Assembly (NCBI GenBank): GCA_030018455.1
Contig: JASEFU010000001.1
Location: 559,545 to 623,544, forward strand
Direction: 5' to 3'
DNA length: 64,000 nt
Source of the DNA: Dehalococcoidia bacterium
GTDB lineage: Bacteria; Chloroflexota; Dehalococcoidia; DSTF01; JALHUB01
Shown: positions 16,903 through 26,045 of the stretch, piece after piece
Layout: each line of letters begins with the position of its first letter
Position numbering within the stretch: position 1 is the stretch's first letter
The notes under the pieces: generated by a model
The model's input: only the letters and a program-made list of their open reading frames with translations
Told to the model about the DNA's origin: nothing
The model's database searches: none
Position numbers and translations under genes: made by a program

Positions 16903-16931
16903 CTGGGGCCGCCCCGACGGGGCGGCCCCAG
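16903..16931 (+). terminator. Hairpin terminator after coiled-coil gene
   Basis: TGGGGCCGCCCC and GGGGCGGCCCCA form a perfect 12-bp stem with a GAC loop, extended by one C-G pair. It is followed by GCTTTGT, a weak T tract. It closes the 11.1-16.9 kb transcription unit. Confidence 0.65.
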
Positions 16932-17017
16932 GCTTTGTGCGTCCCTTGGGAGAGCTTTGCGCCCGCCGCCGGGCGGGCCAGCTGATTGACAGCCTTTCGA
17001 GGAAAGGAGGAGTCAAC

Positions 17018-17320
17018 GTGTCCAAAGAGACTCGCTTTCGCGAATACACACGTTCCGTATGGCAGCGGGACTACGAGGCCTACGACCGACGCCCAGCGAG
17101 CTGGCGTGAGTCCATCGCGCCCGCTGTCGAAGTGCTGCTGGGTGAGCTTCGCCGCTGCGCTGACGAGGAGAGCTTGCACGCGGCCTACTGGGAGCCGGGC
17201 GACTGGCCTGCGCAGGTCCTGCAGCGCCACCTGCCGTCGGACCCGTGGCCGGAAGCGCTGCTGGAGCTGGAGCACATCGCCTTCTGGCTCCGCTGGCAGG
17301 AGTTGGCGGAGGCGGAGTGA
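17018..17320 (+). CDS. Small acidic hypothetical protein
   Basis: 100 residues from a GTG at 17018 with GGAAAGGAGG 8 nt upstream. The longer frame to 16784 overlaps the upstream gene and terminator and is rejected. It is Trp- and Glu-rich and helical (VWQRDYEAYDRRPASWRESI, then LELEHIAFWLRWQELAEAE). It opens the operon that leads to the UvrD-like helicase and overlaps the next gene by TGATG. No family recognised. Confidence 0.55.
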   Translation: MSKETRFREYTRSVWQRDYEAYDRRPASWRESIAPAVEVLLGELRRCADEESLHAAYWEPGDWPAQVLQRHLPSDPWPEALLELEHIAFWLRWQELAEAE

Positions 17321-17526
17321 TGCTAGCCGCAGCCGTCTGCTATCGGTGCGGCGAGCCGCTCGCCTTCACTACACGCGGCTGGGTCCACCAGGGCGGCGGG
17401 GCATACGTCATGCGCTGCCCTGACTGCGGTTGGCGTGGCGCTCCCTATCCCAGTCCCGCCTGCTGTCCGCAGTGCGGCTCCCGCGAGGTGCGGGATGACC
17501 ACTGCGCCCAGCCGCTACGCAGCTAG
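17320..17526 (+). CDS. Double zinc-ribbon protein
   Basis: 68 residues with three Cys pairs, CYRCG, CPDCG and CPQCG, spaced as in rubredoxin-like zinc ribbons. It probably binds one or two zinc ions and could mediate nucleic-acid or protein contacts. Its start overlaps the preceding stop. Two bases separate it from the helicase gene, so the two are translated together. Confidence 0.65.
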   Translation: MLAAAVCYRCGEPLAFTTRGWVHQGGGAYVMRCPDCGWRGAPYPSPACCPQCGSREVRDDHCAQPLRS

Positions 17527-17528
17527 TC

Positions 17529-19424
17529 GTGCTCGACCTCTCCCGCCTCAATCCGGAGCAGCGGGAGGCGGTGACCGCTGGCGACGGCCCCGTCCTGGTG
17601 GTGGCCGGCCCCGGCTCCGGCAAGACGGCGGTCATAGCCGCCCGCGTCGCCTACCTCATCGACCAGGGCATCGCCGAGCCTTCGGAGGTGCTCGCCGTCA
17701 CCTTCACCAACAAGGCCGGTCGCGAGTTGAAGCGCCGCCTGGCCTCGGTGCTGGGCGAGCAGGCCCAGGACGTCTCGGCCGGCACCTTCCACGCCTTCGC
17801 TCTGCGCGTCCTGCGCCAGTGGGGCGGCCACTTCGGCTTCGACCCCGACCACCTCTCGGTCTACGGCGACGAGGAGGACCGGAGGGCCGCCCTCAACCAG
17901 GCCCTGGCCGATCTCGGCCTCGACCCGAAAGGACAGCCCCGGCAGGCTCTGCTGGAGTCCATCAGCCGGGCCAAGGACCGGCTGCTCTGGCCCGACGACG
18001 TTCGGGCTAACGATCCGGAGCAGGCCGAGATATACGCCGCCTACCAGGAGGCGCTCCGTCGGCGCAACGCCCTGGACTTCGACGACTTCCTCCTCTTCGC
18101 CGTGCGGCTGCTGGAGGAGAACGAGGAGGCGGCCCAGTGGCTGCGGGAGACCCACCGCTACGTGCTGGTGGACGAGTACCAGGACGTGAACTACGCCCAG
18201 CACCGGCTGCTCGCCCTGCTGACAGCGGAGCACGGAAACCTGTTCGCGGTGGGCGACCCGCTGCAAAATCTCTTTTCGTGGCGGGGCAGCGACATCCGCT
18301 ACCTCCTGGAGTTCCAGCGGGACTACCCGGAGGCACGGGTGCTCGCCTTGGAGCAGAACTACCGCAGCACCCAGGTCATCCTGGCCGCGGCCAACGCCCT
18401 CAGCGCCGCTCTCCACTACGGCCGGCGCAACCTCTGGACGGCCAACCCCACCGGCATCCCGGTCATCGTGCGACCGGCCGAAGACCCCCAAGCGGAGGCG
18501 GCCTTCGTCGTCGCCGAGGTGCGAAGGCTGCTGGCCGAGGGCTTCGTCGGCTCTCCGGCCGACTGCGCCGTCCTCTACCGCACCAACGCCCAGGCCCGCG
18601 AGCTGGAGCTGGCCTGCCTGGAGGCCGGGCTGCCCTACAGCGTGCGGGGCAACAACGACTTCCTGGCCCGCAAGGAGATCCGTGACCTCATGGCCTACCT
18701 GCGGCTGATCCACAACCCGTCGGACGTGGCAGCCCTGGGGCGAATCGTCAATACGCCTCCGCGCAGGCTTGCCTCCCTGGAGAAGCGCATCCGTGACGGC
18801 GAGGAGCTGACCCTGGCCCGCCTCGAGGCTGAGTTTCCCTGCGAGTTGAAGGGAGACCGCAGCCAGCAGTCCTTGCGCGGGTTTCTAGACACGATGGGGG
18901 TGCTCGTGGCTATGGCCTCCGACGGTCCCCCGGCGCTCCTTGTCGAGGCCGTCCTGGAGATGACCGGGTACCGCGCCTGGCTCGGCTCTCAGGAGAACGG
19001 CGAGAAGCGCCTGGAGAACCTGGACGCTTTCCACGCCCTGGCCGAACGGTCGGAGGCGGAGGCGCTAGCCGAGTTCCTGGACGAGCTCAGCCTGGCCACG
19101 GACATAGACACCGGCTCCAGCGCCGACGGCCTCGCTCTCTCCACCATCCACGCCGCCAAGGGGCTGGAGTGGCCGGTGGTGTTCGTGGCTGGACTGGAGG
19201 ACGGGCTGCTCCCCCACGCCCGCGCTCTAGACGGGCTCGAGGGCGAGGGCGGCCCTCTGGAGGAGGAGCTGCGCCTCCTGTACGTCGCCGTGACCAGGGC
19301 GGTGGACCGGCTCTATCTGACCTACGCCCGGCGACGGACCAGCCGGGGGCACCCGCTCACTGCCGCGCCGTCGCGCTTTCTCCAGCACGTCCCCCGCGAC
19401 CTGGTGGAGCACCGCGCCGCCTGA
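17529..19424 (+). CDS. UvrD/PcrA-like superfamily 1 DNA helicase
   Basis: 631 residues from a GTG. All SF1A motifs are present: Q motif LNPEQREAV, Walker A GPGSGKT (residues 27-33), TFTNKAGRELKRRL, Walker B VDEYQDVN, QNYRS, STIHAAKGLEW and YVAVTRA. It unwinds DNA 3'-5'. It is shorter than typical PcrA/UvrD (about 720 residues) because the C-terminal RNA-polymerase-binding tail is absent. It lies directly before the primase gene, pointing to an element-encoded replication or recombination role rather than the housekeeping copy. Confidence 0.92.
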   Translation: MLDLSRLNPEQREAVTAGDGPVLVVAGPGSGKTAVIAARVAYLIDQGIAEPSEVLAVTFTNKAGRELKRRLASVLGEQAQDVSAGTFHAFALRVLRQWGGHFGFDPDHLSVYGDEEDRRAALNQALADLGLDPKGQPRQALLESISRAKDRLLWPDDVRANDPEQAEIYAAYQEALRRRNALDFDDFLLFAVRLLEENEEAAQWLRETHRYVLVDEYQDVNYAQHRLLALLTAEHGNLFAVGDPLQNLFSWRGSDIRYLLEFQRDYPEARVLALEQNYRSTQVILAAANALSAALHYGRRNLWTANPTGIPVIVRPAEDPQAEAAFVVAEVRRLLAEGFVGSPADCAVLYRTNAQARELELACLEAGLPYSVRGNNDFLARKEIRDLMAYLRLIHNPSDVAALGRIVNTPPRRLASLEKRIRDGEELTLARLEAEFPCELKGDRSQQSLRGFLDTMGVLVAMASDGPPALLVEAVLEMTGYRAWLGSQENGEKRLENLDAFHALAERSEAEALAEFLDELSLATDIDTGSSADGLALSTIHAAKGLEWPVVFVAGLEDGLLPHARALDGLEGEGGPLEEELRLLYVAVTRAVDRLYLTYARRRTSRGHPLTAAPSRFLQHVPRDLVEHRAA

Positions 19425-19426
19425 GG

Positions 19427-20506
19427 ATGGCTCCCATGTACGACGTCATCTCCATTCGCCGGTCGAACCCCATCGAAGAGGTAGCGGCCCGGTCCGGCGT
19501 GGACCTGCGCTCCGCGGGTCGCCGCCTGGTCGGCAACTGCCCCTTCCACCGGGACGGCCGGCCCAGCCTGGTGGTCTACCCGGCCAACCAGAGCTACTTC
19601 TGCTTCGGCTGCGGCGCCGGCGGCGACGTCATCGACTTCGTGGCCCGCCTGCACGGCGTGGGCTTCAAGGAAGCGGCGGCGATGCTGGTCGGCCCCGGCG
19701 CGGAGCAGCGAATACACGACACCTCGAAGGTTGTCAGACTGCCGGCCGCGTCCCGGCTAACGGCCCTCAGCCCAACGGAGGCGGAGGTGATTGACGCCGC
19801 TGTCCAGTTCTACCACGACGCCCTCTGGCGAAGCGGCGACGCCCTCGCCTACCTGGCAGCACGGGGCGTCAGCCCGGCCACGGCCCGGCGGTGTCGCCTC
19901 GGTTTCGGGTGCCGCGGTCTCGCCGAATACCTGCGCAGCCGTGATCTCAGCCTGGCCGCTGCCCGCAGTGGCGGTCTCCTCAGCGGCGAATGGGACACGA
20001 TGCTCGGTCGCGTCGTGATCCCAGACATCCGTGGCGGCAGGGCCGCTTGGCTCACCGGACGCAGCGTCGACGGGCGGAACCCCCGCTACCTCAACCTGCG
20101 AGTGGCGACGCCCTTGCTCGGCCTCGGCGTCACGCGGAGCGACCAGGTGGTCGTGACCGAAGGTCCTTTCGACTGGCTGACGGCCGCCCAGTGGGGCATG
20201 CCAGCTGTGGCGCTCCTCGGCACCCGCGTGTCGCGCTCCACGGTGGAGGCCCTCGCTCGTTTTCACCGCGTGTACCTGGCGCTGGACTGCGACGAAGCGG
20301 GCCAGCGGGCCGCTGCTCAACTGGCCACTGAACTCACGGGCCAAGCCCTCATCGTGGATCTGCCGCCGGGCGTCCACGACCTGAACGACCTGGGACGCCT
20401 GGCTGGCGGCCGGGAAGCGTTCCTGCGCTGCCTCGATGAAACAAACAGCAGAAAGGAAAGGCGATGGGATTCAAACGACGCCCCGCCCGCTCTGCGCGCC
20501 GCCTAA
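19427..20506 (+). CDS. DnaG-like primase, compact
   Basis: 359 residues from the ATG at 19427, two bases after the helicase stop. The CHC2 zinc finger uses Cys38, His41, Cys59 and Cys62 (NCPFH, then CFGCG). A TOPRIM domain follows with VVVTEGPFDWLTA and LALDCDEAGQRAA. The middle YLAARGVSPATARRCRLGFG matches the DnaG N-terminal helper domain. Bacterial DnaG is about 600 residues, so this one lacks the C-terminal helicase-interaction domain, as in many plasmid and phage primases. Its 3' end overlaps the Rad52-like gene. Confidence 0.9.
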   Translation: MAPMYDVISIRRSNPIEEVAARSGVDLRSAGRRLVGNCPFHRDGRPSLVVYPANQSYFCFGCGAGGDVIDFVARLHGVGFKEAAAMLVGPGAEQRIHDTSKVVRLPAASRLTALSPTEAEVIDAAVQFYHDALWRSGDALAYLAARGVSPATARRCRLGFGCRGLAEYLRSRDLSLAAARSGGLLSGEWDTMLGRVVIPDIRGGRAAWLTGRSVDGRNPRYLNLRVATPLLGLGVTRSDQVVVTEGPFDWLTAAQWGMPAVALLGTRVSRSTVEALARFHRVYLALDCDEAGQRAAAQLATELTGQALIVDLPPGVHDLNDLGRLAGGREAFLRCLDETNSRKERRWDSNDAPPALRAA

Positions 20507-21258
20507 GGCTGCGCAGGCGTGTTGAACACGCCCAAAGCGAAGCGCTGCCCAGCCGGGTGCTCGCCCTGCTGGAGCAGCCCCTGGACCCGCTCCTCGTCTC
20601 GGAACGGGAGACCCGCGACGGACGGCTCGTCCAGTACATCGAGGGCTGGGCCATCATCAACCAGGCCAATCGCGTCTTCGGCTTCGACGGCTGGGGCTCG
20701 GAGGTGGTGGGCGAGGTCAACTACCGCCCGCTCAGCCTGGCCGACCCTGACACCGGCGAGTCGCTCGCCGTGGGGATGTACACGGCCACGGTACGGGTCG
20801 CCGTCCGGGGCTGCCCGCCGAAGGCCGACGTGGGCTGCTCGTTTGTGTCGCAGGACACGCCCGAGGCGCACGAAGCCGCCTACAAAGGGGCGGTGACCGA
20901 CGCCATGAAGCGGGCGCTTCGCCACTTCGGCGACCAGTTCGGTAACAAACTGTACGTGCGTCGTAATGGCCTCGATGCTATGCCTGCCCTGAGCGAAAGC
21001 GATGGGGCGCCGCAACCGTCGCCGCCTCCTTCTCCGGCAAAGGTCGAGGAGATGCGCCGCAGGGTTCTGGAGCTGTCGGCGCGCCTGGGCGTAGACGAGG
21101 ACAAGGCGCTGGCCTGGGTGGAGAAGCGCTACGGCCAGCCTCTCGACGCTCTCAGCGCAGAGCAGGTCGCGGACGCCGTCCGCTCCCTCGCCGACGAACT
21201 GAACCGCCGCAACGGTGTCCCTGCGGGCGGTCGGCCGAACCGCCGTCGGGCTGCTTGA
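20464..21258 (+). CDS. Rad52/Rad22-like single-strand annealing protein
   Basis: 264 residues from an ATG with AAAGGAAAGG upstream, starting inside the primase gene. Residues 38-165 match the Rad52/Rad22 family: YIEGWAIINQANRVFGFDGW, TATVRVAV, then HEAAYKGAVTDAMKRALRHFG. The C-terminal third is a Pro-rich linker and a helical tail ending in a basic stretch. Such proteins anneal complementary ssDNA for recombination and are common in phages and mobile elements. Together with primase and UvrD it makes a recombination-dependent replication set. Confidence 0.88.
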   Translation: MGFKRRPARSARRLRLRRRVEHAQSEALPSRVLALLEQPLDPLLVSERETRDGRLVQYIEGWAIINQANRVFGFDGWGSEVVGEVNYRPLSLADPDTGESLAVGMYTATVRVAVRGCPPKADVGCSFVSQDTPEAHEAAYKGAVTDAMKRALRHFGDQFGNKLYVRRNGLDAMPALSESDGAPQPSPPPSPAKVEEMRRRVLELSARLGVDEDKALAWVEKRYGQPLDALSAEQVADAVRSLADELNRRNGVPAGGRPNRRRAA

Positions 21259-21259
21259 T

Positions 21260-21475
21260 ATGGCACTCAACGGTCGACGCCCGGTACGTCTCATCCAGAC
21301 CCCCGCCGGGCCGCGTTACGTGGTGCAGATACCGGAGCCTCAGTGCCCGCTCCACGGCTGGCGCGCCTACGCCGTGCTCGCTGTGGGACCGAACGGTGAC
21401 GGGCCGCTCCGCCTCACCCTCTACGAACGAACGGACGGGTGCCCGGAGGAACCCGATGGCCCGGAAGCAGCGTGA
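21260..21475 (+). CDS. Small hypothetical protein
   Basis: 71 residues from the ATG at 21260, one base after the Rad52-like stop. The longer frame from 21215 is less likely because it lies inside that gene. The sequence looks like a single small beta domain (RLIQTPAGPRYVVQIPEP, then RAYAVLAVGP, then RLTLYERT). No family recognised. It overlaps the radC-like gene by 20 bp. Confidence 0.5.
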   Translation: MALNGRRPVRLIQTPAGPRYVVQIPEPQCPLHGWRAYAVLAVGPNGDGPLRLTLYERTDGCPEEPDGPEAA

Positions 21476-21983
21476 GACGCCCCAGGGCCAGGTTACCTTC
21501 CTGGCACCCGACGACGCGGCGCTCCTCCATCTCGTGCGGGAGAACCTGCGACTGCTGTCGGGGCTGCGGTCGAGCTATCGCCCGACCGCTGGCAACGGCT
21601 CGAAGGCCTGGCAGGTGCGTCGCCCCCAGGACGTGTTCGACCTGCTGGCACCGGAGATGGAAGCGCTGCCCCAGGAACAGATGCGTGTGGTGCTCCTGGA
21701 CAGCCGCAACCGCGTCCTAGACGTCGTGATGGTCTACCAGGGCAACGTGAACACGGCGGTGGTGCGCACTGCGGAGTTGTTCCGCGACGCCGTCGTCGCC
21801 AACGCGCCGAACGTGATCCTCGTGCACAACCACCCGTCCGGCGAACCCGACGCAAGCCCCGAGGACGTTCAGATGACCCGGGACGCCGCGCAGGCCGCGC
21901 GACTGCTCGGCATCGACCTGCTGGACCACGTCATCGTGGGCCAGGGGCGGTTCGTCAGCCTCAAGGATCAAGGCGTCCTGTAG
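21456..21983 (+). CDS. RadC-type JAMM domain protein
   Basis: 175 residues from an ATG with CGGAGGAA upstream. The RadC/JAB motif is complete: HNHPSGEPDASPED, plus upstream RVVLLDSRNRVLDVVMVYQG and a conserved Glu (TAELFRDAV). It lacks the N-terminal helix-hairpin-helix of chromosomal RadC, as in element-borne copies. The metal site predicts a JAMM metalloprotease or nuclease fold; the biochemical function is unsettled. It groups with recombination genes. Confidence 0.85.
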   Translation: MARKQRETPQGQVTFLAPDDAALLHLVRENLRLLSGLRSSYRPTAGNGSKAWQVRRPQDVFDLLAPEMEALPQEQMRVVLLDSRNRVLDVVMVYQGNVNTAVVRTAELFRDAVVANAPNVILVHNHPSGEPDASPEDVQMTRDAAQAARLLGIDLLDHVIVGQGRFVSLKDQGVL

Positions 21984-22027
21984 GGGACGCTGACCCGCTC
22001 ATCCCCCCTCTAGAAAGGAGACCCTCC

Positions 22028-22618
22028 ATGCAACTGCTCACCATCCGAGCCGCAGGGTTCACCGCCGCCGTGGACGCCTGCGCCCAAGACGGGGGCCAGC
22101 TCTGGTTCATCTCCATGCTGGGGAGCCAGCAGGCCGTGCGCGCCCTCTGGGCCCGTCTCGTGAAGGGCGAGACCGCCTACCTGAGCGAAGACGAGCTGAC
22201 CTCTGGCTACCCGTGCTGGCTGGTCCGCGAGGCCTGGGGCACGTGGCGCTTCTACGGCGGACGCCTGCCCTCCGGCGCGGCCTACCACGGCATGCTGGTG
22301 CCCGATATGGCCGCATACCTGTGTGACCGGCAGGAGTTCCTCCTCCTGGCCCGCAGCGAGGAGGAGGCGCCCGCGCTCCACTATCGCTTCCTGAACCGCC
22401 GGGTCGATCTGCCGCTGCACCCGTCCTGGGCGGTCTGGCTCTGGGAGCGGGGACTCAAGGCGAACGAGGTCGAAGCGTTGGAGTCGCTCGGCGTCCACGC
22501 CTACCGCTGCCGGCCCGACCCTTCAGCGCTTCAGGATGACGTCAGCCAGGCTGTACGGCGCCGCCGACTCCCGACGCCTGTAGACGACACTACGGTCATC
22601 GAGGCGGAGGCGGCCTAG
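22028..22618 (+). CDS. Hypothetical element protein
   Basis: 196 residues with AGAAAGGAGA 8 nt before the ATG. No known domain is seen. The first 165 residues look like one globular alpha/beta domain with several Trp residues (WFISMLGSQQAVRALWARLV, then CWLVREAWGTWRFYGG). The C-terminus is a charged tail. It lies directly before the DUF6094-type methylase, a position filled by similar-sized unknown proteins in integrative elements. Confidence 0.6.
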   Translation: MQLLTIRAAGFTAAVDACAQDGGQLWFISMLGSQQAVRALWARLVKGETAYLSEDELTSGYPCWLVREAWGTWRFYGGRLPSGAAYHGMLVPDMAAYLCDRQEFLLLARSEEEAPALHYRFLNRRVDLPLHPSWAVWLWERGLKANEVEALESLGVHAYRCRPDPSALQDDVSQAVRRRRLPTPVDDTTVIEAEAA

Positions 22619-22620
22619 CC

Positions 22621-23679
22621 GTGGCCCGCTTAGAGAGCGTGGCCGTCGCTGGCTACTTCCCTACGCCGTCATCGGTAGTCGAGCGGGTCGCGGCCTTGAT
22701 CCGGCCCGCCCACCCGACGGCCCGACAGGCCGTGCGCCTGCTCGACCCGTGCTGCGGCACGGGCGCCGCCCTTCGCCAGCTCGCCGACGCCATCGGCGGC
22801 GAGACCTACGGCATCGAGATCGCCCGCGACCGCTGGCAGGAGGCGGAGGCCGTCCTCGACCACGCCGTCTGCGCGAGCGCCTTCGCCGTGCGGCTGGCCC
22901 ACGACGCCTTCTCCTGCCTCTGGCTAAACCCGCCCTACGACTACGACGATGAGAGCAAGCGGCTGGAGCACGCCTTCCTGACGGCCCTCACCCGCGCCCT
23001 CTGCCCCGGCGGGTTGCTGGTCTTCATCGTGCCGCAGAGGCGGCTGGCCGTCTCCGCCCGCTACCTGAGCGGCCACTACACGCGGCTCGCGTGCTACCGC
23101 TTCCCCGACCCGGAGTACGCCGACTTCCGCCAGGTCGTGCTCCTCGCGGTGAAGCGAGACGGTCCCGTGGGCGGCGACGGCCAGAGACAGCAACTCGAGG
23201 CGTGGGCGGAGGAGCCCCTCCCGGAGCTTCCGCCAGCGGGCTCGGCTGAGCCCCTCTACGACCTTCCCGCCCTCCCGTCGGGGCCGGTCCTCTTCGCTTC
23301 CCGGTTCTTCGACCCTGAAGCGGCCGCCCAGCAGGCGCGGGAGTCCGGCCTCTGGGCCAGCCCGTCTCTCGGCGAGCGGCTCTGGCCGGCAGAGGAGCGG
23401 CCCGTTCGGCCCTTGATGCCTCTGCGACGGGGCCACCTGGCGGTGCTCATCGCCGCCGGCTTCCTCAACAACATCCTGCTGGAGGCCGACGGCCGCCGGC
23501 TGCTGGTCAAGGGCCGCACCTACAAGGAGCTGGTGCCGGTGGAGTCCGGCGACCCCGAGGTCGAGATCGAACGGGAGGTCCTGCGCACCTCGGTGGTCGC
23601 TCTGGACCTGCGCACGGGCCGGTTCGAGGTCATCCAGCAGGGAGGGTCCACAGAGAAAACAGAGGAGCGGGCGGCGTGA
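22621..23679 (+). CDS. DUF6094-type SAM-dependent methyltransferase-like protein
   Basis: 352 residues from a GTG. The N-terminal half has DPCCGTGAALRQL, the SAM-binding loop, and LNPPYDYDD, the amino-methyltransferase catalytic motif. Between them is YGIEIARDRWQEA. This arrangement matches DUF6094 proteins of conjugative elements, which resemble N6-adenine DNA methylases. The C-terminal part (HLAVLIAAGFLNN, then VKGRTYKEL) is conserved in that family. It is cotranslated (GTGA overlap) with the SNF2 helicase, suggesting joint action on element DNA. Confidence 0.78.
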   Translation: MARLESVAVAGYFPTPSSVVERVAALIRPAHPTARQAVRLLDPCCGTGAALRQLADAIGGETYGIEIARDRWQEAEAVLDHAVCASAFAVRLAHDAFSCLWLNPPYDYDDESKRLEHAFLTALTRALCPGGLLVFIVPQRRLAVSARYLSGHYTRLACYRFPDPEYADFRQVVLLAVKRDGPVGGDGQRQQLEAWAEEPLPELPPAGSAEPLYDLPALPSGPVLFASRFFDPEAAAQQARESGLWASPSLGERLWPAEERPVRPLMPLRRGHLAVLIAAGFLNNILLEADGRRLLVKGRTYKELVPVESGDPEVEIEREVLRTSVVALDLRTGRFEVIQQGGSTEKTEERAA

Positions 23680-25973
23680 ACTTGGCCCGCTTTATCGCCA
23701 TCTTCCAGGACGCCATTACCAGAGCCGTCTTGCGAACATACCCGCCCCTGTACTCGGCCCGCAATCGGCATCAGTGGGGCTTCGACTTGCGTCGGCTCCG
23801 GCGTCGGCCGCTCGGCGCCCAGGGCGACGCCATTCGCGCCGTGGCCCTCTCCCTCCAGCGACACCGGGGCACCAACCTGGTGGGCGAGATGGGGACCGGC
23901 AAGACCACTATCGCGGCCGCGGCTGCCCACCTGGCCGGCTTCCGGCGGGTGCTTGTCCTCTGCCCGCCCCACCTGGTGCGCAAGTGGCAGCGCGAGATCC
24001 TGGCCACGGTGCCGGGCGCGGGCGCTGCTATCGTCCGCACCATCACGGACCTCCGGCGCCTGCCCTTTCTGGGGGGCCATCCCCTGTTCGTGGTCCTGTC
24101 GCGCGAGCAGGCGAAGCTCTCGTACCGCTGGTCGCCCGCCGTGGTGGAGCGTCTAGCCCTCGCCAACGGGCAACTTCTGCGCGATGAAGAGGGCGAGGCC
24201 GTCCGTCGACTCTGCTGCACGGCCTGCTTCGCTCCTGCCCTGGACAACGAGGGCCTGCCTCTGGAACGCGAGCAGCTCGAGCGCAAGAAACAGAATTGCC
24301 GCGAGTGCGGCGGCCCCCTCTGGCAGGCCGACCGGTCAGGGCCTCGTCGCTTCCCGCTGGCCGACTACATTGCCCGGCGCATGCCCGCCTTCTTCGACCT
24401 GCTCGTTGTCGACGAGCAGCACGAGTACAAGGCCAGGGGCTCGGCTCAGGGGCTGGCCGCTGGCACCCTGGCGGAGTCCTGTCGCCGCGTCCTCACCCTT
24501 ACGGGCACGCTCATGGGCGGCTACAGCTCGACGCTCTTCTACCTCTTGTGGCGCTTCTCGCCCGCCGTGCGCGACGAGTTCGCCTACAGGGACGAGCAGC
24601 GCTGGGTGGCCCGCTACGGCATCGTAGAGCGGATCACCCGCAAGGGTGACGACGACGCCTACGAGGACGGTCGGGTGAGCCGGCGTCGAGGCTACCGCAC
24701 GCGAGTGGTGGAGAAGCCCGGCGTCTCACCGGCCGTCCTCTTCCACCTCATCGGCAACACCGCCTTCCTCCGTCTGGCCGACGTGGCGTCGGGCCTGCCG
24801 GAGTACCGCGAGGAGGTACGGCTGATCGGACTGGAAGGCGGAGACGGCCCGCAGGAGGCATCGCAGGCCGCCTACTACCATCGTCTGGCGGGACAACTGG
24901 AGGCGGCGGTGAGGCAGGCGCTGGCCCAGGGTTCGAAGCGGCTCCTGGCCGCCTACCTCCAGAGCCTCCTCGCCTACCCCGACGCCTGCACCAAGGGCGA
25001 GACGGTTCTGGACACGCGCACCGACGAGGTGATCGCCTCCGTACCGCCGCTGCCGGAAGACCGCCTCTATCCGAAGGAGCAGGCCCTCCTCGAACTGGTC
25101 CGGCGGGAGCGACTCGAGGGCCGACGGGTGCTGGTCTACATCATCCACACCGCCACGCGGGACATATCGCCGCGACTGGAGTCGGTCCTGCGGGGGGCGG
25201 GCTTCCGCGTCGCCACCCTCAAGTCCGACACCGTCTCCGCCGACCGGCGCGAGGAGTGGGTGGAGCGCCGGGTGAAGGAAGGGCTGGACGTGCTCCTCGT
25301 CCACCCTCGCCTCGTGCAGACGGGGCTGGACCTGGTCGACTTCCCCACCATCGTCTGGTACGAGGTCGAGTACAGCGTCTACACCATGCGGCAGGCCAGC
25401 CGCCGCTCCTGGCGCATCGGCCAGCGCCTGCCCGTGCAGGTCGTCTACTTCGCCTACCGTGGCACTCTCCAGGCCCAGGCGCTGGCGCTGGTGGCGAAGA
25501 AGCTACAGAGCTCCTTGGCCGTCGAGGGCGAGCTGGTGGAGGAGGGCCTGGCGAGCTTTGGCGACGAAGGCGACGACCTGTTGATGGCCCTGGCCCGCAG
25601 CCTGACGGAGCGGGTCGAGGCCAGCGAGGACTCCCTGGAGGGCCTGTTCGCAGGCGTGCGACAGACGGAGCAGGAGGTGGAGGCCGCCCTCCGGCCGGAA
25701 GACATGACGCCAGAGGAGCCGGAGCCCGAACCGGAGCCTGCGCCGTTCGCACTGCCGGAGCGGGAGGACGGCGACCTCAGCGCTCTTATTGACCTGCCGT
25801 TGTTCCAGGCGACCGTGGGTCAGGCACCGTCGCGGAACGGCGACCGGCCGGAAGAGCCATCAAAGCCGGACGAACCCGTCACCAAGGAACGCGCTGCTGC
25901 CGCTGCTGTCCGCAGCGAAAGCGGCGCAGACAAGACGCCGCCGCCTGAAGGACAGCAACTGCGGCTGCTCTGA
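23676..25973 (+). CDS. SNF2-like helicase paired with DUF6094 protein
   Basis: 765 residues from a GTG overlapping the methylase stop. Walker A is GEMGTGKTT and motif II is VVDEQHEYKA (DEQH). A zinc-finger insert (CCTAC, then CRECG) sits between them. The C domain has HPRLVQTGLDLVDFPT and RQASRRSWRIGQ. The tail is long, acidic and Pro/Glu-rich. It is a dsDNA translocase. This methylase-helicase pair is typical of integrative elements and superficially like restriction or defence modules. A strong terminator hairpin follows. Confidence 0.82.
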   Translation: MNLARFIAIFQDAITRAVLRTYPPLYSARNRHQWGFDLRRLRRRPLGAQGDAIRAVALSLQRHRGTNLVGEMGTGKTTIAAAAAHLAGFRRVLVLCPPHLVRKWQREILATVPGAGAAIVRTITDLRRLPFLGGHPLFVVLSREQAKLSYRWSPAVVERLALANGQLLRDEEGEAVRRLCCTACFAPALDNEGLPLEREQLERKKQNCRECGGPLWQADRSGPRRFPLADYIARRMPAFFDLLVVDEQHEYKARGSAQGLAAGTLAESCRRVLTLTGTLMGGYSSTLFYLLWRFSPAVRDEFAYRDEQRWVARYGIVERITRKGDDDAYEDGRVSRRRGYRTRVVEKPGVSPAVLFHLIGNTAFLRLADVASGLPEYREEVRLIGLEGGDGPQEASQAAYYHRLAGQLEAAVRQALAQGSKRLLAAYLQSLLAYPDACTKGETVLDTRTDEVIASVPPLPEDRLYPKEQALLELVRRERLEGRRVLVYIIHTATRDISPRLESVLRGAGFRVATLKSDTVSADRREEWVERRVKEGLDVLLVHPRLVQTGLDLVDFPTIVWYEVEYSVYTMRQASRRSWRIGQRLPVQVVYFAYRGTLQAQALALVAKKLQSSLAVEGELVEEGLASFGDEGDDLLMALARSLTERVEASEDSLEGLFAGVRQTEQEVEAALRPEDMTPEEPEPEPEPAPFALPEREDGDLSALIDLPLFQATVGQAPSRNGDRPEEPSKPDEPVTKERAAAAAVRSESGADKTPPPEGQQLRLL

Positions 25974-25993
25974 GGCCGGCTGGCCGCTGGACA

Positions 25994-26024
25994 GAGGGGG
26001 AGCCTCTCTGAGAGGCTCCCCCTC
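25994..26024 (+). terminator. Hairpin terminator after SNF2 gene
   Basis: GAGGGGGAGCCTCT and its exact reverse complement form a perfect 14-bp stem with a CTG loop, followed by CCTTTC. It separates the 17.0-26.0 kb operon from the Myb-like genes. Confidence 0.75.
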
Positions 26025-26045
26025 CCTTTCACAGGAGGACATAGC

